Assembly: GCF_014633365.1 (NCBI RefSeq)
Contig: NW_026267104.1
Coordinates: forward strand, 6,880,587 to 6,944,586
Source: Diospyros lotus
Lineage: Eukaryota > Streptophyta > Magnoliopsida > Ericales > Ebenaceae
Reading direction: 5' to 3'
Length of the DNA stretch: 64,000 nt
Below are positions 13,101 through 25,750 of the stretch, in pieces. The translations under genes were made by a program, and so were the position numbers. How positions within the stretch are numbered: the first letter of the stretch is position 1; each line of letters starts with the position of its first letter. The notes beneath the pieces are model-generated. The model made no database searches. It had not been told where the DNA came from and was given only the letters and a program-made list of their open reading frames with translations.

Positions 13101-14500
13101 ACTGGTTACAGGGAATGTGCGACTGTGTTTGCCTCAGATCCCACCAATCAATTAAACTTTATATTGATGAATTAGACTTTTTTCAAATCAGCATCGTTAT
13201 CCCTCTCGTAAGTCCAGTTATATTCAAAAGAGATTTCAAGAAGCAAATTGAGTTGCTCTTTCTTGGGTTTCTTCCAGATTGCATGGATGCCGTTGCATCA
13301 GCATTTATTAATCCTGAAGGTTGCAGAGGCTAACTAAATTAACTAAAAGCTGAGATCCATTATTGGATGACCTTTTTATTCTGTAATCCCATGTGTTCTT
13401 CCTCAACCAGTTTCCTTTCATGCATTTGCACTTTTTTTTTTTTTTTCACTCTTACCACATGAGATGGTTGAATACAATGGGGCCAAATTTTCTTTGAATT
13501 GAGTTAAAAGGACAGACCCATCAAAGTTATGGTAGGATTGATACTTGATTTGAGGAATCACGTTGTTGGTTATCTTTCTACTGTGGAATCTCATCTGAAT
13601 TTTCAGCATGAGCGTTATTGTGACACAACTCACTGGAACTGAAATACAGTTTCTTTCACCACCTATCTGATCTTTTCTTGGCTAGACATAGAATTAGGGC
13701 TAGGCCTTGCCTTCCCTTCCTGTTAAGTCTCTTATTTGCACCAACAAAGTTGTTTATGTGGTCTATTAGCCGCTTTTGCATGGTTAGCATGTCAATTCTG
13801 GTTTCCAATCTCAAATTAGGTTGCCTAAACTTGAAGTAGCATGATTGGTTTTCATATTTTCCTATGTGATCAGGATAATCATGCTTCCACTGCACTGTTT
13901 CTTTTGGTTAATTGCTTTTGTTTTTCCTTCTTGTTTTTTTTTTTGGGTATCAAAAGGTCAAGAACTTGATCCGCTTGATTGAGTGAGAATATTCTGGCAG
14001 GTCCTTCTGGGAAGATAATGCTGTTACCCGAAGAAGACCCAAATGCCACCCACATTATGATTGCGACTGGCACGGGTGTGGCTCCATTCAGAGGCTACCT
14101 CCGCCGAATGTTCATGGAGTCTGTCCCTAAATACAAGTTTGGCGGCCTTGCTTGGCTGTTTCTTGGGGTGGCCAACACTGACAGCCTCCTTTATCACGAT
14201 GAGTTCAACAATTATCTTCAGGACTACCCAGATAACTTCCGGTATGATCTTGCCCTAAGTCGAGAACAAAAGAACAAACGCGGAGGCAAAATGTACATTC
14301 AGGACAAGCTTGAAGAATATAGCGATGAGATCTGCAAACTCTTGGATAATGGGGCCCACATTTATTTCTGCGGTCTAAAGGGGATGATGCCCGGGATCCT
14401 GGACACATTGAAGAGGGTTGTGGAGCAGAGGGGGGAGGACTGGGACCAGAAGCTCTCTCAATTCAAGAAGAACAAACAATGGCATGTTGAAGTCTATTGA
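10127..14500 (+). CDS. RFNR: Ferredoxin-NADP+ reductase, root (non-photosynthetic) isoform, plastid
   Basis: Transfers electrons between NADPH and ferredoxin in non-green plastids, supplying reduced ferredoxin for nitrite and sulfite reduction. Exons by splice consensus: 10127-10150, 10278-10334, 11536-11868, 12254-12473 and 14001-14500. They join in frame to 377 residues, the usual root-FNR length. Residues 1 to about 60 are Ser/Arg/Lys-rich, as a plastid transit peptide. The FAD-binding RLYSIAS motif lies at 152-158 and GVCSNFLCD at 193-201. The NADP-binding GTGVAPFRG lies at 235-243, CGLKGMMPG follows, and the C-terminus is Tyr (HVEVY), whose ring stacks on FAD. The stretch [18 protein letters not shown] is root-type rather than leaf-type. 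Intron 4 (1.5 kb) carries an Au SINE. No disabling changes seen. Confidence 0.96.
12710..12906 (+). mobile_element. Au SINE in FNR intron 4, with target-site duplication
   Basis: The head GATGAGCCTTGGTAGTAACAG (from about 12728) is followed by a B-box, GGTTCGAATTGAG (12781-12793). Then come the conserved AATAGCC and AAAAAAGCAAAGGGAAGG core, CCAAGCAGGGACCC and a GGGGATGCCTTTTTG tail. The element (about 12721-12894) is flanked by GTTAGATTTAA on both sides (near 12710-12720 and 12895-12905), an 11-bp target duplication. It is on the plus strand within an intron and should be spliced out. Confidence 0.85.
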
Positions 14501-15059
14501 TACTTAGTCTTTGTTACTTCAGAGCTCAATAATGCCTGACTTCATATTGAATTGGTGCATTTCTCACTCTTGGGTAATGTGGCCATTGTTTACTATTAAG
14601 CTGCTGAACATCTTTATTAGCGGTGGACTAGGATCAGGAATTGTTTTCTATTTAATACAGGTAGGTTTCCCTTTTGAAAAATCTTGAGTTCGTCCTCCAC
14701 TTTTCATCTGCCTTAATGGGTGTACATCCATTTTAGTGATGTCTGTTAATCTCTCTAAGTCACACTTCTGGCATTTTAGCTGCATCATCAATTTCTTGGG
14801 AGACATATAAGGTTGTGTTAGAACTGCTCCTGGGCCAACTTATTGCAGATTGCATATAGTTTGTGTAACTTCTGAGTTTACGGACCCAAGTAACATACTC
14901 GGCCTTACCTCACTGAACCATGCAAAATTGGAGGGTGGGTTGTTGGCTTTAATGGATTGGAAATGGTGTTATTAATAGTCTCACCCCAACTCTAAAATGG
15001 CTAATGCATGAATTTTTCGATATAAATTTAGCATATTTGTTATGAGTTGAATGCTTGTC
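14501..15059 (+). other. 3' UTR and downstream flank of the FNR gene
   Basis: Follows the FNR stop codon. It contains an AATAAT-type polyadenylation-like signal near 14527 and T-rich sequence. No further gene seen. Confidence 0.45.
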
Positions 15060-15385
15060 GATATTGATCATCTCTTGTCATGGAGGATTATTTTTAGAAT
15101 CATACTACATGTACATCACTTTTGTACATCTTGGACTACACAAAGGGGTATTATAATTAAAATACCTTTTGCTTTCATGTGTCTCATGAGGGATTTTTTT
15201 GTCATTGATACATCTTTGCGTAGCCCAAAGTGTACACAAAGGTGTACTAATAGTATTATTCTTACTTCTAACTATCAATCACACATAATTATTTCGATTT
15301 CAGATCAAACTGATAATCTCTTGTCATGGAGGATTATTTCTAAGTATTGATCACACATAGTTATTTAGATTTCAGATCAAATGTG
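15055..15385. repeat. Tandem duplication, first copy interrupted by a MITE
   Basis: The segment ATCTCTTGTCATGGAGGATT occurs at about 15069 and again at about 15317. Each copy leads into a stretch ending with ATTTCAGATCAAA. Copy one is split by the element at 15097-15261, while copy two is uninterrupted and shows the empty site. Confidence 0.75.
15097..15261. mobile_element. 165-bp MITE (family shared with 46944-47127)
   Basis: Terminal inverted repeats begin GAATCATACTAC on the left and GAATAATACTATT (read inward) on the right. They extend through TTTGTACATCTTGGACTAC and its counterpart, about 45 bases. TTA flanks both ends. The second copy of the surrounding tandem repeat lacks the insert. 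Confidence 0.8.
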
Positions 15386-16660
15386 GGTAAATGATCTTAC
15401 ACCATAAAAAAAGAGATACAAATCTTAGGGTTATTTATTATTAAGATTAAATAATTTGTAAAATGAATTTATTTATTAATTTTTTATTTTTTATGTAGTG
15501 GTGTGATGTGATCTATTATACGTATTATTATGTAATAATTATTAGAAATTTATGATATATATATTTTTAAATTGCATTGTTTTAAAATAATTTTTTTGTA
15601 ATAATTTTATTAAACATGAATTTTAATTATTAATAAGTTTGCTTGACTATCATATTTTTTATAAAATTTTTATATTTGGTACAAAATATTTTATTGTAAA
15701 AAAAAAAGGACAATATGAAAGAATATCACCCTCGAGCATGCTAGCGAGGGTAATACGTTAAAATACTATAAAAAAATTATTAATATTATTATTTATACCT
15801 GAAAAATAAATGTGCATGCAGTTGGTGGTATCGGTATGGTTCAAATCAAATAGAATGGACCAAGGAAATACTCTGTTAACGTCGCCACCTCTCTCTCCCT
15901 CCCTCTCCATGGAGAGCCAATTTATCTCTCTGTAGCTTCGCTGGTTCGGTCTCTCGCTCAGCTTCGAATTCCATGAATTTATCTGGTGAATCCACCGACT
16001 ATACACCGATCATTCATCGGTTTCGGCAGATTTGATTGTTTCCCCCCCTATTATTTATGCCATCATTCATCAAGTTTAACGAATTTTTGTTTTTTTGTTT
16101 TTGGTTTCAAATTAATGGATTGATTTTGTCAATGAATACAAATTATGCATTGGTTCAACACTGAATCGTTTTTAACGCAATTCGATGAACAAGTGCACAT
16201 GCGGTTGCCATCATGGAAGACGTTTTTGTAATTAATTTGCCTTAGTTATACGATTGGTTTTCGCGTTGATGCGTGATGGATTTGCATTGATTAGTTCATC
16301 ATTCTTTTCATTTCTCCGATTTTGATTCTCGTTTTTAGCTTGAATTTGGAGGCATTAGGCGAATGTGGAGCTTTTGTTAACTGCTTGCTGGGTTTTGTTG
16401 GTTTCATCAGGACAGCTGTGTGAATTCTCTTCTCTCTTCCTGGCTTTATATTTCGGATGTTTGGAGTTGGTGCTTAGGCTAGATTTTTCTGTTTTTTTAA
16501 TATCTTTTTGCCCAAACTTTTGTTTTTGGTTTATTTTTGTTCTCCTTTTCTCTTTGAAACGATTACTGATTTCTTTTTTTCCTTTCTTTGGTGGTTGATT
16601 CAGCTTAAAGCCATATACTGGTAATAGAAAGCTTTGTTGGATGATTGTAGCTTTCAATAG
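15262..16660 (+). other. Promoter and 5' UTR region of the ARF-GAP gene
   Basis: AT-rich upstream DNA passes at about 15885-15960 into a CT-rich stretch typical of plant leaders. A TTGTAG acceptor-like site at 16645-16650, 12 bases before the ATG, suggests an intron in the 5' UTR. The ORFs at 15758-16006 and 16355-16657 are T/A-rich chance frames. Confidence 0.5.
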
Positions 16661-16662
16661 CT

Positions 16663-19600
16663 ATGAGTAGACCTTCGGCAGGGCTTGGGAAGCCATCTTC
16701 AGGTATGCTCCTTTATAGTGATGATAATCTGACTCTTAGTATCTAGAGCAGTAGTTTTAAGATTTTGTCCTATTTGAGTTAATCATTATATTTTCATTTT
16801 CTGCTAAATGTATTTGGACAATACCGCAGGGTAGTTATGAGATAAAGCTGAGAATTTGAGCCCTAACTTTAGTTTTACTGTAAATGTAATGTGTTGGGAG
16901 CTTTACTTGAGCGCTAGCTTTGTAAATAGTTAACGGTGTGTATATTATATTCTTATCACTACATTTGGAACTCCACATGTTCGGGATTAAAAACTCTGAT
17001 GCCATGTTAGAATGCTAGAAGTCTGTTATATTCCTGCTCGATTTTTAGGTAATGTTGTAAGACTCAACTTTCTACAGAGAAATGATAAGAGTTTCAGGCA
17101 TTGTTGTTAAAATCCCGATTTTATGCGTACGATTTTACGATTCGAAAACCCCTAAACGATTCAAATCCCATATAAAATCCAATTTGGGATAAAATCCTAT
17201 AAAATCTCGATTTTACATATACGATTTTACGATTTTACGCTTCAGAGATCCCCAAACGATTTTACGATTCAAAGACCTTCATTGATTTAAGTTGCAATTT
17301 AGAGGATGTTTTTCAACGTCTTAATGTCACATAACATTTGATATTAGAACTTATGCAATGAATTGTTATATTTTGTCTCTAAATTGAAACTTGATTTAAC
17401 ATTGATTGTATAAGTTCCAATGTCACATAGCATCTAACATTAATTGCATAAGTTCCAATTTACTTGATTTAAATTATAATTTTTACTTGATTTAACATTG
17501 ATTGTATAAGTAAATCAAGACAAACAAGTAATTAATTAATGGATCACCAAACCCCAAATCGGGATTTTACTTGATTTAATCAATGTTAAATTAAGAAAAA
17601 AATGCAATATAAATCTAATGGAAGACGTTGAAAGAATCCTCTAAAGAATTTTAAGCTATATTTTACCTCTAAATTACCTATATTTTGCCTTTAAATTGCC
17701 TATACCAATCTGCTAGTTTTTGAACTATATTTTAGAAGTATCATCTTTTGAACTATAATAAGAAATAATCAGGTTATTAAAAGATATTAACTTATTTTCT
17801 GCAAAATTATGTTATTATAAACATATATTTACAAAAATTGAAGGGTATTTTTAATTATCTCTAAAATCTTACGATTTTACGATTCGATTTTACGATCCGA
17901 TTTTATGGACACTTTTTCGATCCCACTTAAAATCCCGATTTTAACAACCTTGGTTTCAGGGAAGGAATAAGTTGAGAGATTAATGGATTGATATAACTTG
18001 AATTGATCTATTCATCTCCATAAATATGTAGTCAGACACATGAATGTAGCCATGATCATCAAATGCTCAGTTCATGCTTTTCTATCACCCTGATACAATT
18101 AAAAATCTGTTACTGTCACATATTTTTCCACACAGCTGTATTTTATGTCAGCAACTGCATTATGTTTGGCCGCAATGTGATGTGGATTTATATTGTAAAT
18201 TATGTTTTTGAATGCTCCAACTTATTTTGCATTGTGAAAAGTTGATAATGTTTTCGAAATTGGCTGCCTAATATTCAACCTATCCTACCAATACTATAGT
18301 TTACATTGATCCTTTCCATGCTCACTACATTGAAATTGACTTCTCAAGCTTGACAACCTATGCTTTTAAACAACAGCCTTTACCATTCCACTAACTAACC
18401 CTAAAGAACACACAATGAGGAAGCTTCACTGCACACTTGGATTTGAGCCTTACTAAATCCAAGAACAGAATAAAAAAAGAGAGTAAAATTTCAATTTCCT
18501 AATACTTGAATAGAGAAAAAGTTTTATGATGAATTGAGAAGAAAAGGAAACAAGAATTCAAATTAAAACGATGTTATTGCTGGCTTAATTATCAAACCTA
18601 ATTGCTCTTTGCCTGATTTTATTTTGATGGATATTGTAAGTTTCATAAGGAAGCAAAAGTGGCATGAGAGATTTGACCGAATAAGTAAAATAGAACCATA
18701 GGGTTACTCCCCTCTTTATTTTCTCTGCAAATTTGTTATCTATTGATTTAATTTCACATTCAAAATATTTTCATTTTATTGCATGAGTTGCACTTCATGA
18801 GGCAATGTGACTATAATTTCCAAAAAGTAATTCATGGTTTTTATTATTCTTGCACCCTTTTAAGACCTAAGCTTTTTTGACCTATTTAATAACTGGTTAA
18901 ATAAGTAGAATATCTGGATGGCAATCATGCAGGTAGAAGAAGATTAAAAGAACTATCGCTTCAACGTGATAATCGTGCTTGTGCTGACTGTGGTGCTCCA
19001 GACCCCAAATGGGCGTAAGTTCCATTTTTGCCACCCTGATCCTTTTAGGTTCTCTATCTCGCTAGGATAATCCTGTTAATAGTTTTATAATAGTAGCATA
19101 CCTTACATTTCAAATGGTTTCATGCAATACTTCTCTCATAAACAATATTTTCTCAAGGTCTCAATTTGAATCCATTCTTTACATTTCTTTATTAAGTTAG
19201 AATCCTGTCAAGATTATTTTGTTATAGACTTAAAGGCATGCAATTTGAAAGGTAGTGATGTAATCGAAGAATTAATTTGTTGCATTGTCAAAAGTGGGAG
19301 AGAGAAATTAACTCTTATTTATTCTCTTTTGTATGTGTTAATAATATGGTAACTTAAATAAGTTAGGGTATAGAATTATTGCAGAAGTAACACAAAATAT
19401 TTGGCATTTGTGATAATTGAGAACCAGGTTGCTAACAACTAACAAGAGAGCAACCTGCTAATGTTTCATTTGAATGCATATTTGAAGTTGGAGACTCACT
19501 ATTGGCTTCTCTCAAAATTTCTGAGTGGATTTCTCATCATATATATAGTGATGCTTTTCCTATAGAAGCAAACATCTTTAGAGATTAGACATTTGTCAGA

Positions 19601-22600
19601 ATATTCTGATATCATGATCTTTTGTGCCATTAATAGCTAAAAGGTAATAGACATCCATCTTGTTAATAGGTGCACTGTGTAAAGCGCAAAGTGCGAAGTG
19701 CAGCATGCTTGGGGCTTTTTCTGTGTGAAACTTAGCTACTTTAGCTGAGTGCGCTTTTTCTGTGTGAAACTTAGCTACTTTAGCTGAGTGCGATTAAAAA
19801 GCGCTTAAGTTGCGCTTTTCCCTAAGCTTCGAAGCGCAATAAAACACTCTTCAGAAATATACTTGGTTTTTTTTATCAAAGAATATGAATTGTTGGATTT
19901 TTTTTTTTTTGAATTTTGGCAAACCTTACCTCGAAAAAGCTATTATCAGATTTTTGAAAGATCTAAATAAAATCATATATACATTTACTTTTAAAAAAAA
20001 GAAGACTCAGCTGTATTTACCAAGCAAAAAATCTTGAAGGAAACATGTAATTAGGTGTAAATTAAGGGTAGCTAATTTATTTCTAATTATCGTAAATTAC
20101 AAATTGATGATTTATTCCAAATTGCCCTAAATTAGGGATTGATGATTGATTCTTGATTCTTGTAAATTAGGGATTGATTGATTGGGGATTGCTATAAATT
20201 AGGGGTTGATTAATTGGGATTTTGTAAATTAGGGATGATTTTTTTCCTTATTCTTCCATCCGATCCTTTGTGTAAATTCTGTTAGTGAAGTGGAATGGGT
20301 TTTTTTTTTTTGCAAACTTTTACAAAAATCAAAAGAAGACTCAACAAAATGAAAAAATTAAAAATTAAAAAAAAAACCTTATCATATTCAAATCCTTTCT
20401 ACCCAAAGTTCAGACTAGTTTGCCTTCCAAGTTCTATCAGGACCAGCATTTGACTAGATTGCATCATTTTATATGTCCCTTATGTGCTTTTTGCTATGGT
20501 TGCACGAACTTGTAAACTGATATAAAATATAAATGAAAAATAGTATTTCATCTTTTGTTAAATTTGCAGTCCTCATTCTTATTTAGTTTTTTTTAATGAT
20601 TTCTTTTTCAATAGTTTATATTTTTTATGCTTATAAAATTTTATGCTCCTTATTTTATTTATAAGCGCTTCACTTTGCGCTTAAACTCCACAGGCCTTCT
20701 ACGTTGAAGTTCGCTTAGCGCTTTTTAAAACACTGAATCAGTGGCATGATAAATATCCCTTGATATGCTAAACATATTATGTAGATCTAATTTCCTGGTT
20801 TGAATGACTGAATTTAAGATGATCCACAGAAAACATACTTTTCTTGTGTAATTTTCATGCGGATGTTTGCGGATGTTTAAGAGTCATCATATATGTGCAT
20901 TTTCAGGTCAGCCAACATTGGGGTGTTCGTATGCTTAAAATGCTGCAGCGTGCATAGAAGCCTTGGTACCCGTATCTCAAAGGTTATTGCTTGGGAGATT
21001 CTCCTTCCTGCTCTATTTGGAAAGAAATGCATAGGGGCATGACTAAGTTGATACTGAAAATATGCATATGCTATTCTCCTTTTAATTTGATTTTTTTATT
21101 AAAACGATTTCCATTTCCCATTTATTTTGTTGTGTTTGAATAGAATGAGTTTAAGAATAGTTCCAAAGTGACATATGTATGTTCCTAGAAAATAGATAAC
21201 TAGATATCACATGTTAGTTTGCATATGTGGTGCCACATTTTGATTATCCTTCTAAGGGTGTTGGTAAAAAAATTTGCTGAATTGTATTAAATGAAGGCTT
21301 TTGTCTGCATATGTTGTTTTGGAAAACTTTAGGAAAACTAGAAACTATTTTAAGGATGAATCAAAAACATACACCTAAAAAGAAAAAATGGTTAAGGATG
21401 AATCAAACATGTGCCCCCCCACTCCGGACCTGATTTATTGTATTATTGTTATATCATTAATATTTTGTTAGGTTCCAAGTCTAACTTACTGTATTTTTTC
21501 ATAGAGAACTTCCGCTTAATAAAAATGGGTTACTAATCCAACATTCATGAGTTTAGTCTACAACCCTAACAGGTTGAAGTCTCATTGAAAAGTAGTTGGT
21601 GCTTACATTTTGGAGAGCTACTCTTCACAATTCTTATTTTATGTGTGTACTAAAAGAAAATGAATGATTAAAACACAAAATATGTTCCCAACTTATCCAA
21701 GGTGGCTAATATCAAGTACCATTAATGAATTTTTGCCAACTTTTTCTATACTACACGGGCTTTTATTTGCATATTTAGTTGATTGTCATTGTGGCTGTTT
21801 AACTTCAAATGTTTGACCTCCAGTATGGATGACAATAATATATTTCACTGGAAAGTTTAAATTGTCTTATTGTTGGGTTCCTTACACTCTTAGTCTCCTT
21901 GTAATTTTCTAGCATCATCAATGTAAATTGTGCAGGTGTTGTCTGTTTCATTAGATGAATGGTCTGATGATCAGATTGACGCAATGATTGAGGTTGGAGG
22001 AAATGATTCTGCTAATTCCATTTATGAGGCTTTTATTCCTGAAGGGTACTCAAAACCTGGGCCAGATTCTAGTCATGAGGATCGTGCAAAGTTTATCAGG
22101 TTGGATGAAAATTTCAAAGATTTTTTGTGTTTTTATTATTTTATATTTCTTATGGTGGTCATCTTGATGGGTATTTATGTGTATCTTCTGTCCTACTTGA
22201 TTTAAAGATTTGACTTTGATTTGATTTTGTAGGTCTAAGTACGAGCTGCAACAATTTTTGAAGCCTAGCTTGCGGATCTCATCAATTCCTGGTGCTAAAA
22301 AATCTTCTCTCCAGGCAACCTTCTCCAGGAAGCTAATGGCTAGCTTTCGAAGTTCAAGTTCATCACAGAAAGCAGTATATTTTGTTAACCTGTTTACTTA
22401 AAATTGTGTGATATTAGATGCACATGCTTGATCTCCACTCTCCAGTATAGCTATGCATCCTGTGTCTTAATCAGATGCAAACGATGGATCCGTCTCTGTT
22501 CCATTCTGATGAAATTGTTTTCCTATATGGGTGTTTCTTATTAAATTTATTGCTATTTTAATCTAAGTAAATTGTTTAGTCATAATAAAATAATCAGCAT

Positions 22601-25600
22601 AATTTGACTTTAGTTCCTCTTTTGGTGTTGAAACTGGTGGCAGGATAGCTTGGTGGAATTTATTGGAAATTTGAAAATCACAGTAGTAAAAGGCACAAAT
22701 TTAGCTATCAGAGATATGCTGTCAAGTGATCCTTACGTTATCTTAACTCTTGGGGATCAGGTTAGTTACTTTATTGATCCCTAGTGCTCAATCTTGAGGC
22801 ATGAACAACATCCATGGTACATGCCTGTAAATCTTGCTACTTGTTCAGTTTCAGTTCTGGATCTTTTAAATATAAAAAAATAAAAAAGTATGAGATTTTT
22901 GTACTAAAATAGAAGAGGATTTTTTACAGAACAAAATAAAATAAAAGTGAATGTTTGTACTAAAATGTAGTTCTAGGTAAAGAATTTAAGTCTGAGGGTG
23001 CTTCTGATTTGGCATCTCATACACATGCTTGGATTTAATTGATTTTTTGGGTAACTTATAGGCTATAGTTAGTTGGATTTTTTTAATTAAAGTACAGCAT
23101 GATCATGTAAACAAATTGAAGGTGTTGCTTACTTTTGGAAACTTTATTTCATTGTTTTAGAAGGTCCAAACAACTATAGTAAAGAGCAACTTAAATCCAA
23201 TCTGGAATGAGGAACTCTTGCTTTCAGTTCCTGAGGACTATGGAATCCTAAAACTGGTAAGCTTATCTGTTCCTGTGTCTTCATCATTGTTATAAATGAT
23301 TTTTCTCTTTTCCCTTCTTCCTGCCTTTTCTTTTTAATTTTATTCAACTATACATGAATCTTCTGAGTCTTCAATGTTTCATCAAGATGTCTAATATATG
23401 GGATGCTACTTGGTCTCACAAACTATTCAGAACTAGATTTTATGGGTATATGTGAAAAGAACTATTCCTACTTTCTTGGTGTTTTCGCTTTCATGTTTAG
23501 TGATGAAAAGGGCATGGATAATTATGACAAGGCTATCATTATGTTCATCCTATGCTACCATGATTACTGATTCAACTCAAACTGAATTTGGAAGTTGAAA
23601 CCATATTTAATGTTCAGTCACTAGATTCCCAGCTATGTTACTGTAGTATAAATTTTCAAACCTGCAGAGCTCTTGTACATGAACTTCAAGTAATTATTGT
23701 CATGGAGATGGCTGGAGGTACAATAATATGGAAGAAAAAGACAGAATTTGTAGGTTAATTGACACCATGCCTGAATCATGGACAGATCAAAGGACAATTT
23801 TTACAGGAAGCAGGAAATGTCCAATGATATGAAGAAAGTAGAAGTAGAAATATTTGTAAGATACAAAGCATACTTTTCCCTAATAAATATTATGATATGG
23901 AGTCTAGCTGATAGGTTCCTTCACCATGAAAATATCAACAAATTTTAGCGGTGAAACTCATTTACCCTTGAATTTTTCTTCTGCTTTCAATGAAGCTCAA
24001 CATTTTACAGGATAATTGCTACAAATGTTGATTGACAATTTTTGCACAATTTTCACTAAGATGTTTATGAAGCTGAATCTATAATAATGGCAACCTCTTG
24101 ACTGTTTTAATTTGACATTTGAAGCTCATGCAATAGAATAGGAGAAGAGAAGAAAAAAGAAAAGAGGAAAAACATAGTTTCTTTAAGGTCCTTACTATTG
24201 GACTGTTCATTCAACGCAAATTTTCCAATTAGTATTATTTAATTTAACATAAATTATTTTGTTCTTTGTTTGCCTCTTCAACTACGAATTTCTATGCAAA
24301 GCATTTTAATGACATTTATGCATCTGTCTTTAATGGGCATTACTCAAATCTTGATACAAATAACCTTATTTCTAATTTTGCCCCTTTTTTATATGATTGC
24401 ACATCCGTCGTAACATTTTGATCTTAGTTAACCTCATTTCTTTTTTTTAATTTATGTACAACAATGGTTGTGGAATTTCTTGTTTCTCCATGGAGAATTA
24501 TTACTTTGCTCTTGTTTCCAGCTTTTTTGTATGGCATGGAATGGTGGGAAGTAAAGCATCAACATGAGCAAAATATGAGTGCAATGAAGATAAGGATGTT
24601 ATGGTAGATGTGCGATCATACAAAGCAAGATAGAATTAGAAATGAGATTCTATTTCATAATGTTGGAGTAGCTCCCACTGAATGTAAGATGCAGAGACAT
24701 GATAAAGATAGTTTGGTCATATGATAAGATCATAAGGATATTGATAGTGGATGGAAAGGAAGAAGATTTTAGTAAAATAGGTAGAGGAAGACCAAGAAAA
24801 ATTTAAGGAAAACTCTTTGACATGTGTTGTAATGGCCTTGCAGAAGATATTACCACAGATAGGGATGATTAGTAGGCTAGAATCCATGTAGCTGACCCAC
24901 CTAACTGGCATTTAAGTCTTGATATGTTGTTACATTAATGAATAAATCACGTTGGTCAAGGAGAAGCTGAAAAAATCCACTCACTGTTTGAGGTTTTGAA
25001 CTGTTGCACATACATTTCGAGGTTTGTTAGGTAACATTTACACCAGGATGAGAAATGATAACAGGTGGCAAAGGCACATGCGCTTTTATTTTTTGCCCAC
25101 ATATTTCAAAGGTAATGTTGGTTGAGAAGTTCGAGAATTTGCAGAGATTGTAACTAACCCTACTCATACGTGTATTATTGATAATTTTTGCTGAATTTTG
25201 ACATCAGTGTTTTAACCTCTCTTTTTTTTTTTGGTTAAACCAGCATGTTACCTTTACATACTTAATAATGCCAGAGAAATGGAGGGGGTTTTCACGCATA
25301 TTTTTAGATAAAATAAAGGATATTGTAAGAAACAGCAAGACTATTAGGGCATAATTAGCATGACTTGTGAAGCAATTGGTTCAGCACTCATAAATGGAAA
25401 ACTAGTGCCTTCTTCTGAGGTGCAGTGTGGTCTTAGTCTTTCACATACTTTCTAATCCTTCTACATTGCAGCAAGTGTATGATCATGACACGTTTTCAGC
25501 CGATGACATAATGGGGGAAGCCGATATTGATATCCAACCTCTGATAACCTCTGCAATGGCATTTGGTGATGCTGGAATGTTTACAAACATGCAAATCGGA

Positions 25601-25750
25601 AAATGGTTGAAATCTCATGACAATGCGCTGATAGAAGATAGCACCGTAAACATAGTTGATGGCAAGGTGAAACAGGAAATACCACTGAAGCTCCAAAATG
25701 TGGAATCTGGTGAATTATATTTAGAACTAGAGTGGATACCTGTTGACTAG
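16663..25750 (+). CDS. ADP-ribosylation factor GTPase-activating protein with C2 domain (AGD12/13 or ZAC type)
   Basis: Stimulates GTP hydrolysis by ARF GTPases at membranes, and the C2 domain binds phospholipid. Exons: 16663-16702, 18933-19014, 20907-20982, 21936-22099, 22233-22374, 22644-22760, 23161-23256 and 25472-25750. They give 331 aa, close to the roughly 336 aa of Arabidopsis AGD12/13. The ARF-GAP domain spans about residues 15-130. Its zinc finger is C30-x2-C33-x16-C50-x2-C53, and the catalytic arginine follows at R58 (CX4R). The C2 domain spans about 176-265 with calcium-site aspartates in RDMLSSDPY and VYDHDTFSADD. The conserved tail ends LELEWIPVD. Introns 1 and 2 carry hAT-type elements and intron 7 a dead LINE. 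An AATAAA signal lies at about 25792. No lesions seen. Confidence 0.95.
17099..17952. mobile_element. hAT-type non-autonomous transposon, 854 bp, in ARF-GAP intron 1
   Basis: Flanked by perfect 8-bp direct repeats GTTTCAGG (17091-17098 and 17953-17960), the hAT signature. Terminal inverted repeats read CATTGTTGTTAAAATC on the left and CAAGGTTGTTAAAATC on the right, both continuing into GATTTTA. Many copies of ACGATTTTACGATT-like subterminal motifs lie near both ends, as expected of transposase-binding repeats. No transposase coding is visible. Confidence 0.92.
19673..20735. mobile_element. hAT-like non-autonomous element, about 1.06 kb, in ARF-GAP intron 2
   Basis: The ends read CACTGTGTAAAGCGC on the left and CAGTGTTTTAAAAAGCGC (inward) on the right, a familiar hAT terminal sequence. 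Flanks AATAGGTG and AATCAGTG match at 6 of 8 positions, a decayed 8-bp target duplication. GCGC-containing motifs (AAGCGCTT, TTGCGCTT) cluster near both ends. Near the left end a segment of about 40 bp (CTTTTTCTGTGTGAAACTTA onward) is repeated in tandem (about 19713-19790). The centre is AT-rich with no coding potential. Confidence 0.75.
24525..24935 (+). mobile_element. Decayed RTE LINE 3' fragment in ARF-GAP intron 7
   Basis: Collinear with the LINE end at 605-1062. TTTTGTATGGCATGGAATG, a degraded ATGAGCAAAA block, GTGCGATCATACAAAGCAAG and AGAGGAAGACCAAGAAAAA appear in order. It closes with ATCCATGTAGCTGACCCACC and a GATATGTTGTTA tail. Several stops and indels make it non-coding. Confidence 0.8.

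Noticed and set aside
16355..16657. ORFs on both strands upstream of the ARF-GAP start
   Set aside because: T-rich leader/intron sequence; the strands encode unrelated low-complexity peptides.
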